Shown: positions 9,072 to 20,665, counted from the stretch's first letter. The stretch: DNA of 64,000 nt from Paenibacillus sp. FSL R5-0766 (GCF_037971845.1 NZ_CP150227.1:3410001-3474000), one strand, 5' to 3'. Numbers and translations are program-made. The notes: generated from the letters alone by a model not told the origin.

Positions 9072-10733
9072 ATGTTTAGAAAAAAAAACATTATAACAGG
9101 TCTGGCCATTTTACTGGCTGTAACCCTGGCAGGTTGTAATAAAGCCAGCCCGGAAGCCTCTTATCCTGACAGTAATGACAACACCCCGGTCACCTTTAAA
9201 TATTTCACGTTTGGCGGTGGCAAGAAGGACATTCTGGCAAGCAGCACGACCATTGGCAAGAAGTTACAGGAACAAACAGGCGTTGACTGGAAGATGGAAT
9301 ATCTGGTCGGTGACGGTGCAACCAAGGCAGGTGTAATGATTGCGAGTGGGGATTACCCCGACATCATCGACTCCAGTGGTGAAATGGCCAAATTGATGGA
9401 TGCAGGATCTTTTATCCCGCTGGATGAACTGATCGATCAATACGGGCCTAACATCAAGCGGGTATACGGGCCTTATATGGACAAATTCAGACAGGAGGAT
9501 GGAAAGATCTATTTCTTGCCATACACTGCCAACATCGGTTATGTGTCAGAGCCTAATTTTCAGACCGGCTTTTATATTCAGCGTGCTGTGTTAAAAGAGT
9601 TTAACTACCCCAAGATCAAAACGCTGGACGAATATTTTGACTTGATTGAGCAATACAAGCAAAAACATCCGCAGATCGATGGAAAAGAAACCATCGGCTT
9701 CGCCACACTTGCGGGTGAATCGGGCAGCTTTTTCACCCTGCTAAATCCGGCTATGCATCTGGCAGGTTATCCAAACGATGGCAGTGTGATGGTGGATATG
9801 CAGAGTCATGAAGCCAAACTGGTAGCCGGATCTGACTATCAGAAACAATGGATTCAGAAGCTGAGCGAGGTTAACGCACAGGGGATGTTTGATCCTGAAT
9901 CCTTCACAATGAACCAGGATCAGTATCTCGCCAAGTTGACGTCCGGTCGGGTGCTGGGATATTTCAGTTACTCCTGGCAGGTTGGAGACGCAACGAACAA
10001 TCTCAAGAAGGCTGGTATTGACGATAAACGATACGTATCTCTACCGATCGTATTTGATGACAGTGTCAAAGACCAGTATGTGGACCCGCCAGGTTTTGTG
10101 AACAACTACGGTGTCGGAATTACCGTAAATGCCAAAGATCCCGTGCGAATTATTAAATATTTTGATAATTTGCTCAAGGAAGAAAACCAGATTCTGGTTC
10201 AATGGGGTGTTGAGAACGAGACGTATAGTGTGAATGATGAGGGCCGCTTTTACTTTGAAAATGATGACCAACGCAAAGCACATGAAGATCCGGAATTAAG
10301 TCGTAAATTCGGCTTTGACTATTTTAATTACAGCTGGCCTCGTTACGGGAATAATTCCGTGCTGGAGGATGGTAACGCCTATGGACCAGGCAATCAACCA
10401 GAAGTGGCTACCTTTAGTTACACGGACGGAGACAAGCTGTTGTTAGAGAAATATGGTGTGGAGACATTCACAGAATTATTCAGCACACCGGATGAGCGTC
10501 CTTGGTCTCCTGCTTGGTCCATTGCATTGGAGCAGGGCTCTCCTGAACAGATTTTTATCACCAAGGCAGAAGATCTCCAGAAGAAATATTTACCCAAAAT
10601 GATTATGGACTCACCTTCCACTTTCGAGAACACATGGAATGAATATATGAGTCAATTGAATCAACTCGACAAGAAAACATACGAAGCTACGATAACCCAG
10701 GCAGTTAAGGATCGTGTAGCTGGCAAATGGTGA
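9072..10733 (+). CDS. Extracellular solute-binding lipoprotein of a CUT1-type sugar importer (copy 1)
   Basis: The 553-aa protein starts with a lipoprotein signal (FRKKNIITGLAILLAVTLAGC; lipobox LAGC, lipidated Cys22) and continues as a large family 1 type binding protein of the LplA/YtcQ kind, which captures oligosaccharides at the cell surface for the permease pair encoded downstream. AAGGGGGC precedes the ATG. It is closely similar along its whole length to the next gene product (shared blocks such as TGVDWKMEYLVGD, MIASGDYPD, PAMHLAGYPNDGSVMVDM, DPVRIIKYFDNLLKEENQ), so the two are tandem paralogues. The ligand is unknown; fucosylated or N-acetylglucosamine-containing glycans are suggested by the neighbours. 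Confidence 0.9.
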   Translation: MFRKKNIITGLAILLAVTLAGCNKASPEASYPDSNDNTPVTFKYFTFGGGKKDILASSTTIGKKLQEQTGVDWKMEYLVGDGATKAGVMIASGDYPDIIDSSGEMAKLMDAGSFIPLDELIDQYGPNIKRVYGPYMDKFRQEDGKIYFLPYTANIGYVSEPNFQTGFYIQRAVLKEFNYPKIKTLDEYFDLIEQYKQKHPQIDGKETIGFATLAGESGSFFTLLNPAMHLAGYPNDGSVMVDMQSHEAKLVAGSDYQKQWIQKLSEVNAQGMFDPESFTMNQDQYLAKLTSGRVLGYFSYSWQVGDATNNLKKAGIDDKRYVSLPIVFDDSVKDQYVDPPGFVNNYGVGITVNAKDPVRIIKYFDNLLKEENQILVQWGVENETYSVNDEGRFYFENDDQRKAHEDPELSRKFGFDYFNYSWPRYGNNSVLEDGNAYGPGNQPEVATFSYTDGDKLLLEKYGVETFTELFSTPDERPWSPAWSIALEQGSPEQIFITKAEDLQKKYLPKMIMDSPSTFENTWNEYMSQLNQLDKKTYEATITQAVKDRVAGKW

Positions 10734-10775
10734 GTGTAATCCATGAGAGAAAACACGGAACGGGGGAATATTCAC

Positions 10776-12452
10776 ATGTTAAAACCAAAATTTAGAACAG
10801 CGGGTTTAGCTGTAGTACTAACAGTTTTGCTGGCAGGGTGCAGTCAGAACAACTCGTCATCATCACCTTCAGCCACAGGTGATGATGAGAACAGTCCAGT
10901 CACGTTCTCGTATTACATGTTCTCTCCAGGCAAGAAGGATGTTCTGGCAAGCGAAACTACCATCGGTAAAGCGTTGCAAGAGCAGACGGGTGTGGACTGG
11001 AAGATGGAATATCTGGTAGGTGATAGTGCTACAAAAGCCGGTGTCATGATTGCCAGTGGAGACTATCCTGATGTCATTAGCTCCAGTGGTGAGATGTCCA
11101 AGTTACTGGATGCCGGGGCCTATATTCCGCTGGATGATCTGATTGAGGAATACGGCCCTAATATCAAAAGGGTGTATGGACCATACTTCGATAAAATGAA
11201 AAATGCTGAAGACGGAAAAATCTATGCTCTGCCTTATACGGCTAATCAGGGTGAGTATTCAGGTAGTCCAAATGTGGGCGGAGGAGCTTTCTGGATTCAA
11301 CGATCTGTGCTCAAAGAGTTTGATTATCCCAAGATCACTACACTGGATGAATATTTTGATCTAATTCAGGATTATAAGGAAAAACATCCAACTGTCGACG
11401 GTGCAGAGACGATTGGATTTGTGTCACTTGCAGGTGTGGCTAATAACTTCTTCACGCTGCAAAATCCAGCGATGCATCTTGCCGGTTATCCGAACGATGG
11501 CAGTGTCATGGTGGACATGACAACCCATGAAGCAAAAGTTGTCGCCGGAACAGATGCCCAGAAAAAATGGATTCAGAAGTTAAATGAGATCAATGCCCAA
11601 GGCATGCTAGATCCGGAATCCTTTACGATGAACAAAGACCAGTATTTGGCCAAGCTGACTTCGGGTCGTGTGTTAGGATACTTCAATTATGGCTGGCAGG
11701 TTGGAGATGCGTCCAAGAACCTGCTCTCGGCAGGCATTGATGAGAAGCGCTACGCTCCACTTCCGATTGTGTTTGATGAAGGAATCAAGGATCAGTATGT
11801 GGATCCTCCCGGCTTTGTCAACAACTATGCAACAGGTATCTCGGTGAATGCCAAAGACCCTGTTCGTATCATCAAATATTTTGATAATTTGCTGAAGGAA
11901 GAGAATCAGGTTCTGGTGCAATGGGGAATCAAGGATGAGACGTACAGTGTGGATGAAAAGGGCCGATTCTATTATGCAAATGAAGATCAACGCAAGGCTC
12001 ATGATGATCTGGAGCTCAGCCGTAAATTCGGGTTCACCTACTTTGGGACAGACTGGCCGAAATATGGCGGTGAATCTACACTAACCGATGGTAACGCTTA
12101 TAGCCCTGGCAACCAGCCGGAAGTGGCCGCTGCATCTTACACCGAGGGAGATAAGAAATTCCTTGAAGCCTACGGTATCCAAACCTTTAGTGAATTGTTT
12201 AACAAACCGGAAGAGCGGCCATGGTTCCCCGCATGGTCCATCGCCCTTGAGCAAGGATCACCTGAACAGATCTTCACCACCAAATCGGATGATCTGCAAC
12301 GTAAATACTTACCGGAAATGATCTTGGGAGCACCATCGAATTTTGATAAGCTGTGGGATGCCTACATGGCTGAATTGAACAAATTGGACAAAGCTGGTTA
12401 TGAAGCGACCATTACCAAAGTTGTGAAGGATCGTGTTGCAGGAAAATGGTAA
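10776..12452 (+). CDS. Extracellular solute-binding lipoprotein of a CUT1-type sugar importer (copy 2)
   Basis: This 558-aa paralogue of the preceding gene has signal MLKPKFRTAGLAVVLTVLLAGC with lipobox Cys22 and a Ser/Asn-rich linker before the mature domain. The ATG at 10776 has GGGGGA nine bases upstream. An in-frame ATG at 10743 would add an untypical hydrophilic prefix and lacks a ribosome binding site, so it was rejected. The two copies are colinear; differences concentrate in the linker and in a few inserts (for example GEYSGSPNVGGGAF near residue 155, longer than in copy 1). Two binding proteins serving one permease pair could widen the ligand range. Confidence 0.9.
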   Translation: MLKPKFRTAGLAVVLTVLLAGCSQNNSSSSPSATGDDENSPVTFSYYMFSPGKKDVLASETTIGKALQEQTGVDWKMEYLVGDSATKAGVMIASGDYPDVISSSGEMSKLLDAGAYIPLDDLIEEYGPNIKRVYGPYFDKMKNAEDGKIYALPYTANQGEYSGSPNVGGGAFWIQRSVLKEFDYPKITTLDEYFDLIQDYKEKHPTVDGAETIGFVSLAGVANNFFTLQNPAMHLAGYPNDGSVMVDMTTHEAKVVAGTDAQKKWIQKLNEINAQGMLDPESFTMNKDQYLAKLTSGRVLGYFNYGWQVGDASKNLLSAGIDEKRYAPLPIVFDEGIKDQYVDPPGFVNNYATGISVNAKDPVRIIKYFDNLLKEENQVLVQWGIKDETYSVDEKGRFYYANEDQRKAHDDLELSRKFGFTYFGTDWPKYGGESTLTDGNAYSPGNQPEVAAASYTEGDKKFLEAYGIQTFSELFNKPEERPWFPAWSIALEQGSPEQIFTTKSDDLQRKYLPEMILGAPSNFDKLWDAYMAELNKLDKAGYEATITKVVKDRVAGKW

Positions 12453-12470
12453 TACAAACGCTTTAAATGC

Positions 12471-12645
12471 GTGTTCAATAAGACCGGTTTTCAGTACCAA
12501 GAAGATGGGATGAAGCTAGAAATGGAGTAGCGGAGCGTAGGGAAAACTACGTGAGCAACGGACATTTCGGCTAAATTCCATATTCGATGCTGATGATGCC
12601 GCAAGGCGTCTTTCGTAATCAAAAGCGGACTTTTTGAACAACCTC
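12471..12645. repeat. Structured non-coding element with imperfect inverted termini (MITE- or RNA-like)
   Basis: The ends GTGTTCAATAAGACCGG and GCGGACTTTTTGAACAACC are imperfect inverted repeats, sharing the core GTTCAAxAAGxCC. Inside are a stem CGTAG-GGAAAA-CTACG and a stem GATGCC-GCAA-GGCGTC with a GNRA tetraloop and one G-U pair. No reading frame is supported. From memory, similar sequences with this tetraloop and a GGACTTTTTGAACAACCTC end occur repeatedly in Paenibacillus genomes. Only one copy is in this window, so the repeat status is knowledge rather than observation. Confidence 0.55.
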
Positions 12646-12662
12646 TTTAAAATAAACTGTTA

Positions 12663-12712
12663 CATGCGCAGGAGAAGATGACAGAGCATAAACTCCGGCT
12701 TCTTCTCGCATG
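12663..12712 (+). other. Intercistronic stem-loop before the permease gene
   Basis: CATGCG plus GAGAAGA (12663-12678) pairs with TCTTCTCGCATG (12700-12712), with a small bulge. No T-run follows. It sits between the abundant binding-protein genes and the permease gene, where such structures often stabilise the upstream mRNA. That role is inferred. Confidence 0.5.
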
Positions 12713-12743
12713 AATAACAGCACAGGAAAGGAGCAGGTTCACC

Positions 12744-13715
12744 GTGGAGAAACCTAATGTCTCCCTTAACTCGATGCCTCCAGCCTCGAGTCCAAAGGGA
12801 ACCAGAGCACACTCGTTTTTTAAGCGACTTGTGCAGCAACGAACGCTTGCCTGGATGTGTATTCCTTTTGTCATCTGGGCTTTTATCTTCAAGTACCTGC
12901 CGTTATGGGGATGGACCATGGCTTTTCAGAATTTCAAACCGGCGAGGTCCTTCTCCGATCAGCAGTGGGTAGGCTGGCATCATTTTAGTATCTTGTTTGA
13001 GGACAATACCTTCTACCGGGTGCTGCGAAATACACTCGTTATGAGTTCCATTAAACTGGTGTTAGGATTTGTGACAGCAATTACACTGGCCCTCTTGTTG
13101 AATGAGCTGAAAAATGTCATATTTAAGCGTTTTGTGCAAACCGTCAGTTATCTGCCTCACTTTATCTCGTGGGTTGTTGCTTCCAGCATTGTATTAACAG
13201 TCCTCTCACCAGACGGAATTATCAATCTGCTGCTGATGAAGCTTCACCTGATTGACAGTCCGGTATTATGGATGGGGAAAGGTGAATACTTCTGGGGTAT
13301 TCTAGGGGCAACTGAGGTCTGGAAAGATGTCGGTTGGAACACCATTATCTATCTGGCAGCGATTACGGCAATTGATCCGGCGCAATATGAGGCTGCCGAG
13401 ATTGATGGAGCCAGTCGCTTCAAACGGATGTTATATATCACCCTGCCTGGCTTGAAACCGGTTATTGTGATCTTGTTGATCATGAACATGGGAAGTATTC
13501 TTGAATCCGGATTCGAACCCCAATATCTGCTGGGTAACGGGATGAATATGGACTATTCGGAGAATCTGGACATCTTTGTATTGAAATATGGATTAGGGAT
13601 GGGGAACTTTTCCTTAGGTACAGCAGGCGGCATATTCAAAACTGTGGTCAGCTTCATCTTCCTTTTCTCCGCGAACTATATAGCAAAAAAAATGGGAGAG
13701 AGCAGACTATTCTAA
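12744..13715 (+). CDS. ABC sugar importer permease, LplB/YtcP type
   Basis: The 323-aa protein has six predicted membrane segments and the permease signature EAAEIDGASRFKRMLYITLPGLKP that contacts the ATPase. The N-terminal FKYLPLWGWTMAFQNFKP is typical of LplB-like CUT1 permeases. The start is GTG after AAAGGAG. It forms the transport pore with the next gene product, fed by the two lipoproteins upstream. No ATPase gene is in the cluster; such importers usually borrow a shared MsmX-type ATPase encoded elsewhere. Confidence 0.9.
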   Translation: MEKPNVSLNSMPPASSPKGTRAHSFFKRLVQQRTLAWMCIPFVIWAFIFKYLPLWGWTMAFQNFKPARSFSDQQWVGWHHFSILFEDNTFYRVLRNTLVMSSIKLVLGFVTAITLALLLNELKNVIFKRFVQTVSYLPHFISWVVASSIVLTVLSPDGIINLLLMKLHLIDSPVLWMGKGEYFWGILGATEVWKDVGWNTIIYLAAITAIDPAQYEAAEIDGASRFKRMLYITLPGLKPVIVILLIMNMGSILESGFEPQYLLGNGMNMDYSENLDIFVLKYGLGMGNFSLGTAGGIFKTVVSFIFLFSANYIAKKMGESRLF

Positions 13716-13730
13716 AAGGAGGCCTAAGCC

Positions 13731-14651
13731 ATGCGTAAAGGAAACACATCCCGCTTTCGGAATAGCAGCACCGGGGATCGAGCGTTTGACACCATTAACA
13801 TCGTCTTCATGGTATGTCTGATGATTGTGACGATTTATCCCTTTGTTAATATGATTGCTGTATCCTTCAATAATGCAAATGATGCCATTCGGGGTGGAAT
13901 ATATCTATGGCCTCGTGTATGGACACTGGACAACTACAAATACATTTTTGGCGAATCCGATATCTATCACGCAACTCTGATCTCGGCGCTGCGTACGGTC
14001 ATTGGAACCGTGGTGTCCGTCTTCTGTACAGCCATGCTCGCGTATACGGTTAGTCGTCAGGAATTTGTGCTTCGCAAGTTTGTTACGATGTTTTTTGTCT
14101 TCACCATGTACTTCAGCGGGGGGTTGATCCCCGGTTATCTGCTGATTCGAGACCTTGGATTGATTGGTTCCTTCTGGGTATATATCATTCCGGGTGTAAT
14201 CGGTGTCTTCAATATGATTGTCATCCGTTCATTTATTGAAGGTCTTCCTGAAGGCATTCTGGAGTCAGCACGCATTGACGGGGCAGGGGAGTTCACGACA
14301 TTTATCCGCGTTGTCCTGCCCCTAACGATTCCCGCAATGGCAACCGTATCACTCTTTGTAGCCGTGGGACAATGGAATTCCTGGTTCGATGTATTCTTGT
14401 ACAACTCTTCCAATAAAGAATTAAGCACATTGCAATACGAGTTGATGAAGATTCTGCAAACTTCGACGACCTCAGCGACATCATCAGCTAGTGATGCTTA
14501 TCAGTCTGCCGAGAGTAATGCAACGGCTGTCACACCAACCTCGATTCGGGCGACCATGACCATTATTGCAAGTGTTCCTATTCTGATGGTGTATCCGTTC
14601 TTACAGAAATACTTTGTACAGGGCATGACGATTGGAGGCGTGAAGGGATAG
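13731..14651 (+). CDS. ABC sugar importer permease, MalG/YtcP-like (second subunit)
   Basis: This 306-aa six-span permease is the partner of the preceding one. The coupling motif is ESARIDGAGEFTTFIRVVLPLTIPA, and the C-terminus PILMVYPFLQKYFVQGMTIGGVKG is characteristic of the subfamily. A Ser/Thr/Ala-rich stretch (STTSATSSASDAYQSAESNAT, near residues 248-268) forms an unusually long polar loop before the last membrane segment. It follows the first permease gene by 15 bp with an AGGAGG site, so the two are co-transcribed. Confidence 0.9.
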   Translation: MRKGNTSRFRNSSTGDRAFDTINIVFMVCLMIVTIYPFVNMIAVSFNNANDAIRGGIYLWPRVWTLDNYKYIFGESDIYHATLISALRTVIGTVVSVFCTAMLAYTVSRQEFVLRKFVTMFFVFTMYFSGGLIPGYLLIRDLGLIGSFWVYIIPGVIGVFNMIVIRSFIEGLPEGILESARIDGAGEFTTFIRVVLPLTIPAMATVSLFVAVGQWNSWFDVFLYNSSNKELSTLQYELMKILQTSTTSATSSASDAYQSAESNATAVTPTSIRATMTIIASVPILMVYPFLQKYFVQGMTIGGVKG

Positions 14652-14749
14652 TCAATTCCCTGAATATAATTTCATAGAAGTATGAAAACGCAACAAACTG
14701 TACCGTAGTAGCGTCTATTCATCCATAGAATACAACAGGAGTGAAACAA

Positions 14750-17011
14750 ATGCATGTAAAATGGAAGACGATTATTGGTGCTGTTGTCGGCTCTATGCTT
14801 ATAGGGGTGGGAACGGCAGCTGCGGAAGAAACGTTTGTTGATCTAAAGTATTCCAAGTGGGCAGAGGATGGCATCACGTATATGGCGAAACGGGGAACAG
14901 TAGCCGGATATGGCAATGGGATCTTCAAGCCAGAGGCACTTGTGACAAGAGCACAAGCTGTCACTTTTATGGTGCGGGAGCTTTATCCAGATCAACTTCA
15001 AAGAGCAGTGGAAGGCACAACCTATTCGGATGTGCCAACTACACACCCGTTCCATCGAGAAATCATGATAGCTGCTAAAAATGGACTTGCAAGTGGTTTT
15101 CCTAACGGAACCTTCCGTCCGGACGCACCGCTTAGCCGCGCAGAGACTGCGGCCTTCCTTACACGGGCTTATTCACTAGCGGAAGGTAAGAATCCTGCTA
15201 AATGGACTGATACGGACAGGCATTGGGCTGCAGCACCGATTCTTATTATGAGTTCAAACGGCTTGGTCGGCGGTTATTCAGATGCCACCTTCCGTCCGAA
15301 TCAAGCTGTCACGCGTGCTGAATATGCCGTATTTATGGCGAGAGTAATTCGCTTCGAACGTGAAGCGGCCATTCGGACACAAGATTGGGATAAGCTGATA
15401 TCCTATATGACGGTAAGCGAGCAAGTTGGTCAGATGCTTATGCCCGACATTAGGCAATGGAATGGTAAAGCGACGACGACCGTGAATGAAGGACTGAAAC
15501 GCACGATCCATGATCAGGACTTGGGCGGACTTATTCTTTTTGACAAAAATATTGTAGACGTGACGCAGCTTACAACGTTCACACATGATATCCAAAGAGA
15601 AGCAGGTGACATTCCTCTATTTCTTAGCATCGACCAAGAAGGAGGCGTTATTAAGCGAATACCAGGAGGCACGAACCTTCCCGGGCAGATGGCGCTTGGC
15701 GCAACTGGAGATGCAACGCTAGCCGAAGCAGCTGGTCAGCTGACAGGGGAGGAGCTGAAGGCATTAGGATTGCAGATCAATTTTGCGCCAGTGCTGGACA
15801 TCAACAGTAATCCAGATAACCCCATCATTGGTATACGTTCGTTTGGCTCGGATGCGGATTTGGTGACACGGCTTGGTCTGGCAACGATAAAAGGGCTACA
15901 GCAATCAGGGGTGATGGCGGCAGTTAAGCATTTTCCGGGACATGGAGATACAACGGTAGATTCCCATCTTGGTATGCCTGTGCTTGCCCATAACCGAGAA
16001 CGGCTTGATGCGGTAGAATTAAAACCGTTTCGGGCTGCGATTAAAAATGGGGTAGAGATGATTATGACCGCGCATATTGCTTTCCCTGCCATAGACAACG
16101 AACATGTCACTTCGCTCAAAGACGGTGAACGTGTGCCGATTCCTGCCACCTTATCGAAAAAGGTACTGACAGGACTTCTTCGAGGAGAGTTGGGATACAA
16201 AGGTCTCATCGTGTCGGATGCCTTTACCATGAATGCAATTGCGGAGCATTTTGGGGAGAATCAATCAGTAGAACGCGCCGTTTCCGCAGGTGTTGATATC
16301 ATCCTTATGCCAAAAGATTCAGCAGCGGCCCATCAAACGCTGGTGAACGCGGTGAACAATGAAACGATCAAGGATGAAACCATACATGCATCTGTGAAAC
16401 GAATCTTGGAGATGAAAGCGAAATATGGTTTATTTGAACGCAGTCAAACTCTCGCGCAAAAGCTAACTAAACTTAACGGTATCATCGGATCGAAGGCGCA
16501 CCGAGCAGTGGAGCAGACAATCGCAGAGCGGGCGGTCACTGTACTCAGCAGTCGCGAAGGTGTGCTTCCTGATCCAATGAAGCAAGGCGACCGGGTTGTT
16601 ATTGTCGCAGCCGAGCAGGAACAGGCGAAACAGCTTGAGAAGCAACTGTTGCAGGCCGCTAATAATCTGTCGTTAAAAACTGAAATTGTACTTGTTGGTC
16701 AAGGCAACATGAATGAAACGCTCCAAGCAATTGGCAAAGCCAATTATGTCATTCTTGTTTCTTACCAGTTCCGCAATGTGGCCAGCCAGTTCGGTTGGGG
16801 TGATTATCAAACCTTGATTAATGCGATGAACAAGAGTAATCAGCGATATACGCTGTTCTCACTCGGTAACCCTTACGAGATGATCTATTTACAGAACGTG
16901 CGCTCAGGGCTTGCTGTGTATGGAAAGCAGGAGCCAAATACGTCTGCCGGGATCAAAGTATTGCTTGGTCAACTGAAAGCTGGAGGACAGTTGCCGGTAC
17001 TAACGGATTAA
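14750..17011 (+). CDS. S-layer-anchored GH3 beta-N-acetylglucosaminidase (NagZ-like)
   Basis: The 753-aa exported protein has a signal peptide (cleavage near ...GTAAAEE), three SLH domains (about residues 25-205; repeated WAEDGITYMAKRG, FRPDAPLSRAETAAF, YSDATFRPNQAVTRAEYAVF) that bind secondary wall polymer, then a GH3 catalytic domain. The domain shows KHFPGHGDTTVDSH with the NagZ-type acid/base His406, and nucleophile Asp490 in VSDAFTMNAI. The C-terminal ~180 residues match the extra domain of Gram-positive NagZ. It would release GlcNAc from muropeptides or chitin-like glycans at the surface. ATG 14750 lies eight bases after AGGAG; an in-frame GTG at 14741 overlaps that site and is unlikely. 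It may belong with the upstream importer. Confidence 0.9.
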   Translation: MHVKWKTIIGAVVGSMLIGVGTAAAEETFVDLKYSKWAEDGITYMAKRGTVAGYGNGIFKPEALVTRAQAVTFMVRELYPDQLQRAVEGTTYSDVPTTHPFHREIMIAAKNGLASGFPNGTFRPDAPLSRAETAAFLTRAYSLAEGKNPAKWTDTDRHWAAAPILIMSSNGLVGGYSDATFRPNQAVTRAEYAVFMARVIRFEREAAIRTQDWDKLISYMTVSEQVGQMLMPDIRQWNGKATTTVNEGLKRTIHDQDLGGLILFDKNIVDVTQLTTFTHDIQREAGDIPLFLSIDQEGGVIKRIPGGTNLPGQMALGATGDATLAEAAGQLTGEELKALGLQINFAPVLDINSNPDNPIIGIRSFGSDADLVTRLGLATIKGLQQSGVMAAVKHFPGHGDTTVDSHLGMPVLAHNRERLDAVELKPFRAAIKNGVEMIMTAHIAFPAIDNEHVTSLKDGERVPIPATLSKKVLTGLLRGELGYKGLIVSDAFTMNAIAEHFGENQSVERAVSAGVDIILMPKDSAAAHQTLVNAVNNETIKDETIHASVKRILEMKAKYGLFERSQTLAQKLTKLNGIIGSKAHRAVEQTIAERAVTVLSSREGVLPDPMKQGDRVVIVAAEQEQAKQLEKQLLQAANNLSLKTEIVLVGQGNMNETLQAIGKANYVILVSYQFRNVASQFGWGDYQTLINAMNKSNQRYTLFSLGNPYEMIYLQNVRSGLAVYGKQEPNTSAGIKVLLGQLKAGGQLPVLTD

Positions 17012-17036
17012 ATGATACTTTATAGAACATTAATGT

Positions 17037-17063
17037 AACCCAGTGAAAAAGAGAAACTGGGTT
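17037..17063 (+). terminator. Hairpin after the GH3-SLH gene
   Basis: An 8-bp perfect stem AACCCAGT/ACTGGGTT lies 25 bp after the stop. It has no long T-run of its own, but a second, better terminator follows. Confidence 0.5.
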
Positions 17064-17084
17064 GTCTCGAAAAAACTCCCTTAA

Positions 17085-17111
17085 AGTCGCTTTTATAGCG
17101 GCTTTTTTTTT
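17085..17111 (+). terminator. Rho-independent terminator
   Basis: AGTCGCT pairs with AGCGGCT (one G-U), followed by nine T. It closes the transcription unit that ends with the GH3-SLH gene. Confidence 0.8.
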
Positions 17112-17221
17112 GATTTACAGGTCATTATTCTTAGGTAGAAGAACTTGACCCGATCTCAGATGGCATACTAGAACGTATTGCACCCCTGATGTTAAAAAAA
17201 GATTGCTCAATTTTAACCGCA
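17112..17221 (+). other. Intergenic stretch with an orphan open frame
   Basis: From 17135 to a stop at 17251 one frame stays open for 38 codons (VEELDPISDGILERIAPLML...), but it is preceded by a stop, has no start codon and no ribosome binding site. It could be the tail of a lost gene. I do not recognise the family. Confidence 0.25.
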
Positions 17222-17239
17222 ATTGAAAGCGAATACATA
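17222..17239 (+). promoter_or_regulatory. Perfect cre site (CcpA operator)
   Basis: ATTGAAAGCGAATACATA satisfies WWTGNAARCGNWWWCAWW at all 18 positions. It overlaps the -35 box of the promoter for the EIIBC/6-phospho-glucosidase operon, so CcpA binding should block RNA polymerase when preferred sugars are present. Confidence 0.85.
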
Positions 17240-17252
17240 TTCTCATCATAAT
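17224..17252 (+). promoter_or_regulatory. SigA-type promoter of the beta-glucoside PTS operon
   Basis: TTGAAA and CATAAT are separated by exactly 17 bp, giving a start about 125 nt upstream of the EIIBC gene. The -35 hexamer is embedded in the cre site. Confidence 0.65.
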
Positions 17253-17384
17253 TGTACGTATAGGAGGTATGATTTAAGCAATCTATATACACCAGAAGTC
17301 AATAAAATAACGAATGTAACCGCTTATTTGAAAACGAACGTTCAAAAAATGCTGTGGTTAATAACCGACTAGAGGTGAAGTGAT

Positions 17385-20289
<2,905 letters not shown>

Positions 20290-20307
20290 GTAAGGTTCTG
20301 TAACTAA

Positions 20308-20345
20308 ATCTCATGAGGTCGGCTCGTCTAACGAGTGGCCTCTTT
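20308..20345 (+). terminator. Imperfect hairpin after the GH1 gene
   Basis: GAGGTCGGCTCGT pairs with ACGAGTGGCCTC with a bulge. Only a short T-run (CTTTGAT) follows, so termination may be partial, letting some transcripts reach the regulator gene. Confidence 0.45.
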
Positions 20346-20460
20346 GATGTATGGTCTCTGATCCAAAGAAAAGAAACAAACGATATTTTGCATCTAAGAT
20401 GAATGTATCAGGAGATGCCAGACGGGGAAAAGTATCGGAAAGACTAGACGAAAGTCTCGT

Positions 20461-20598
20461 ATCCTGTATCAGATTTGCAAGATGAAAGCCGCCGGCAAAC
20501 CTGTTGTAGCAATTCTAATGAATGGTTTTCGCCTGGCATAGGTATGGAAACGCTGAAAAATTGACGTATTGTTAGAAACATGGCATCTTGGTAGTTAG
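20461..20598 (+). pseudogene. Decayed fragment of a GH3 beta-glucosidase
   Basis: In one frame the DNA reads KAAGKPVVAILMNGFRLA, then two stops separated by VWKR, then KIDVLLETWHLGS and a stop. This matches the GH3 beta-glucosidase core (typically xATGKPVVxVLMNGRPLAI ... VPAILEAWHLGS) in order and spacing. No start or ribosome binding site is present and the rest of the gene is gone. The fragment lies between the phospho-glucosidase gene and its presumed regulator, so the locus once carried a further beta-glucosidase. Confidence 0.6.
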
Positions 20599-20665
20599 AT
20601 AACAAACAACCACTTGAGTATGGTGCGTATAATTACTAAATGAATCTAAAGAAGAATTAAAGGTA

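Noticed and set aside
15736..16230. A 164-codon open frame on the minus strand.
   Set aside because: It lies wholly antisense to the catalytic domain of the GH3 gene, has no ribosome binding site and no recognisable protein features.
17135..17251. A 38-codon open frame (EELDPISDGILERIAPL...).
   Set aside because: It has no start codon or ribosome binding site and I recognise no family. It may be a gene remnant but the evidence is too thin for a call.
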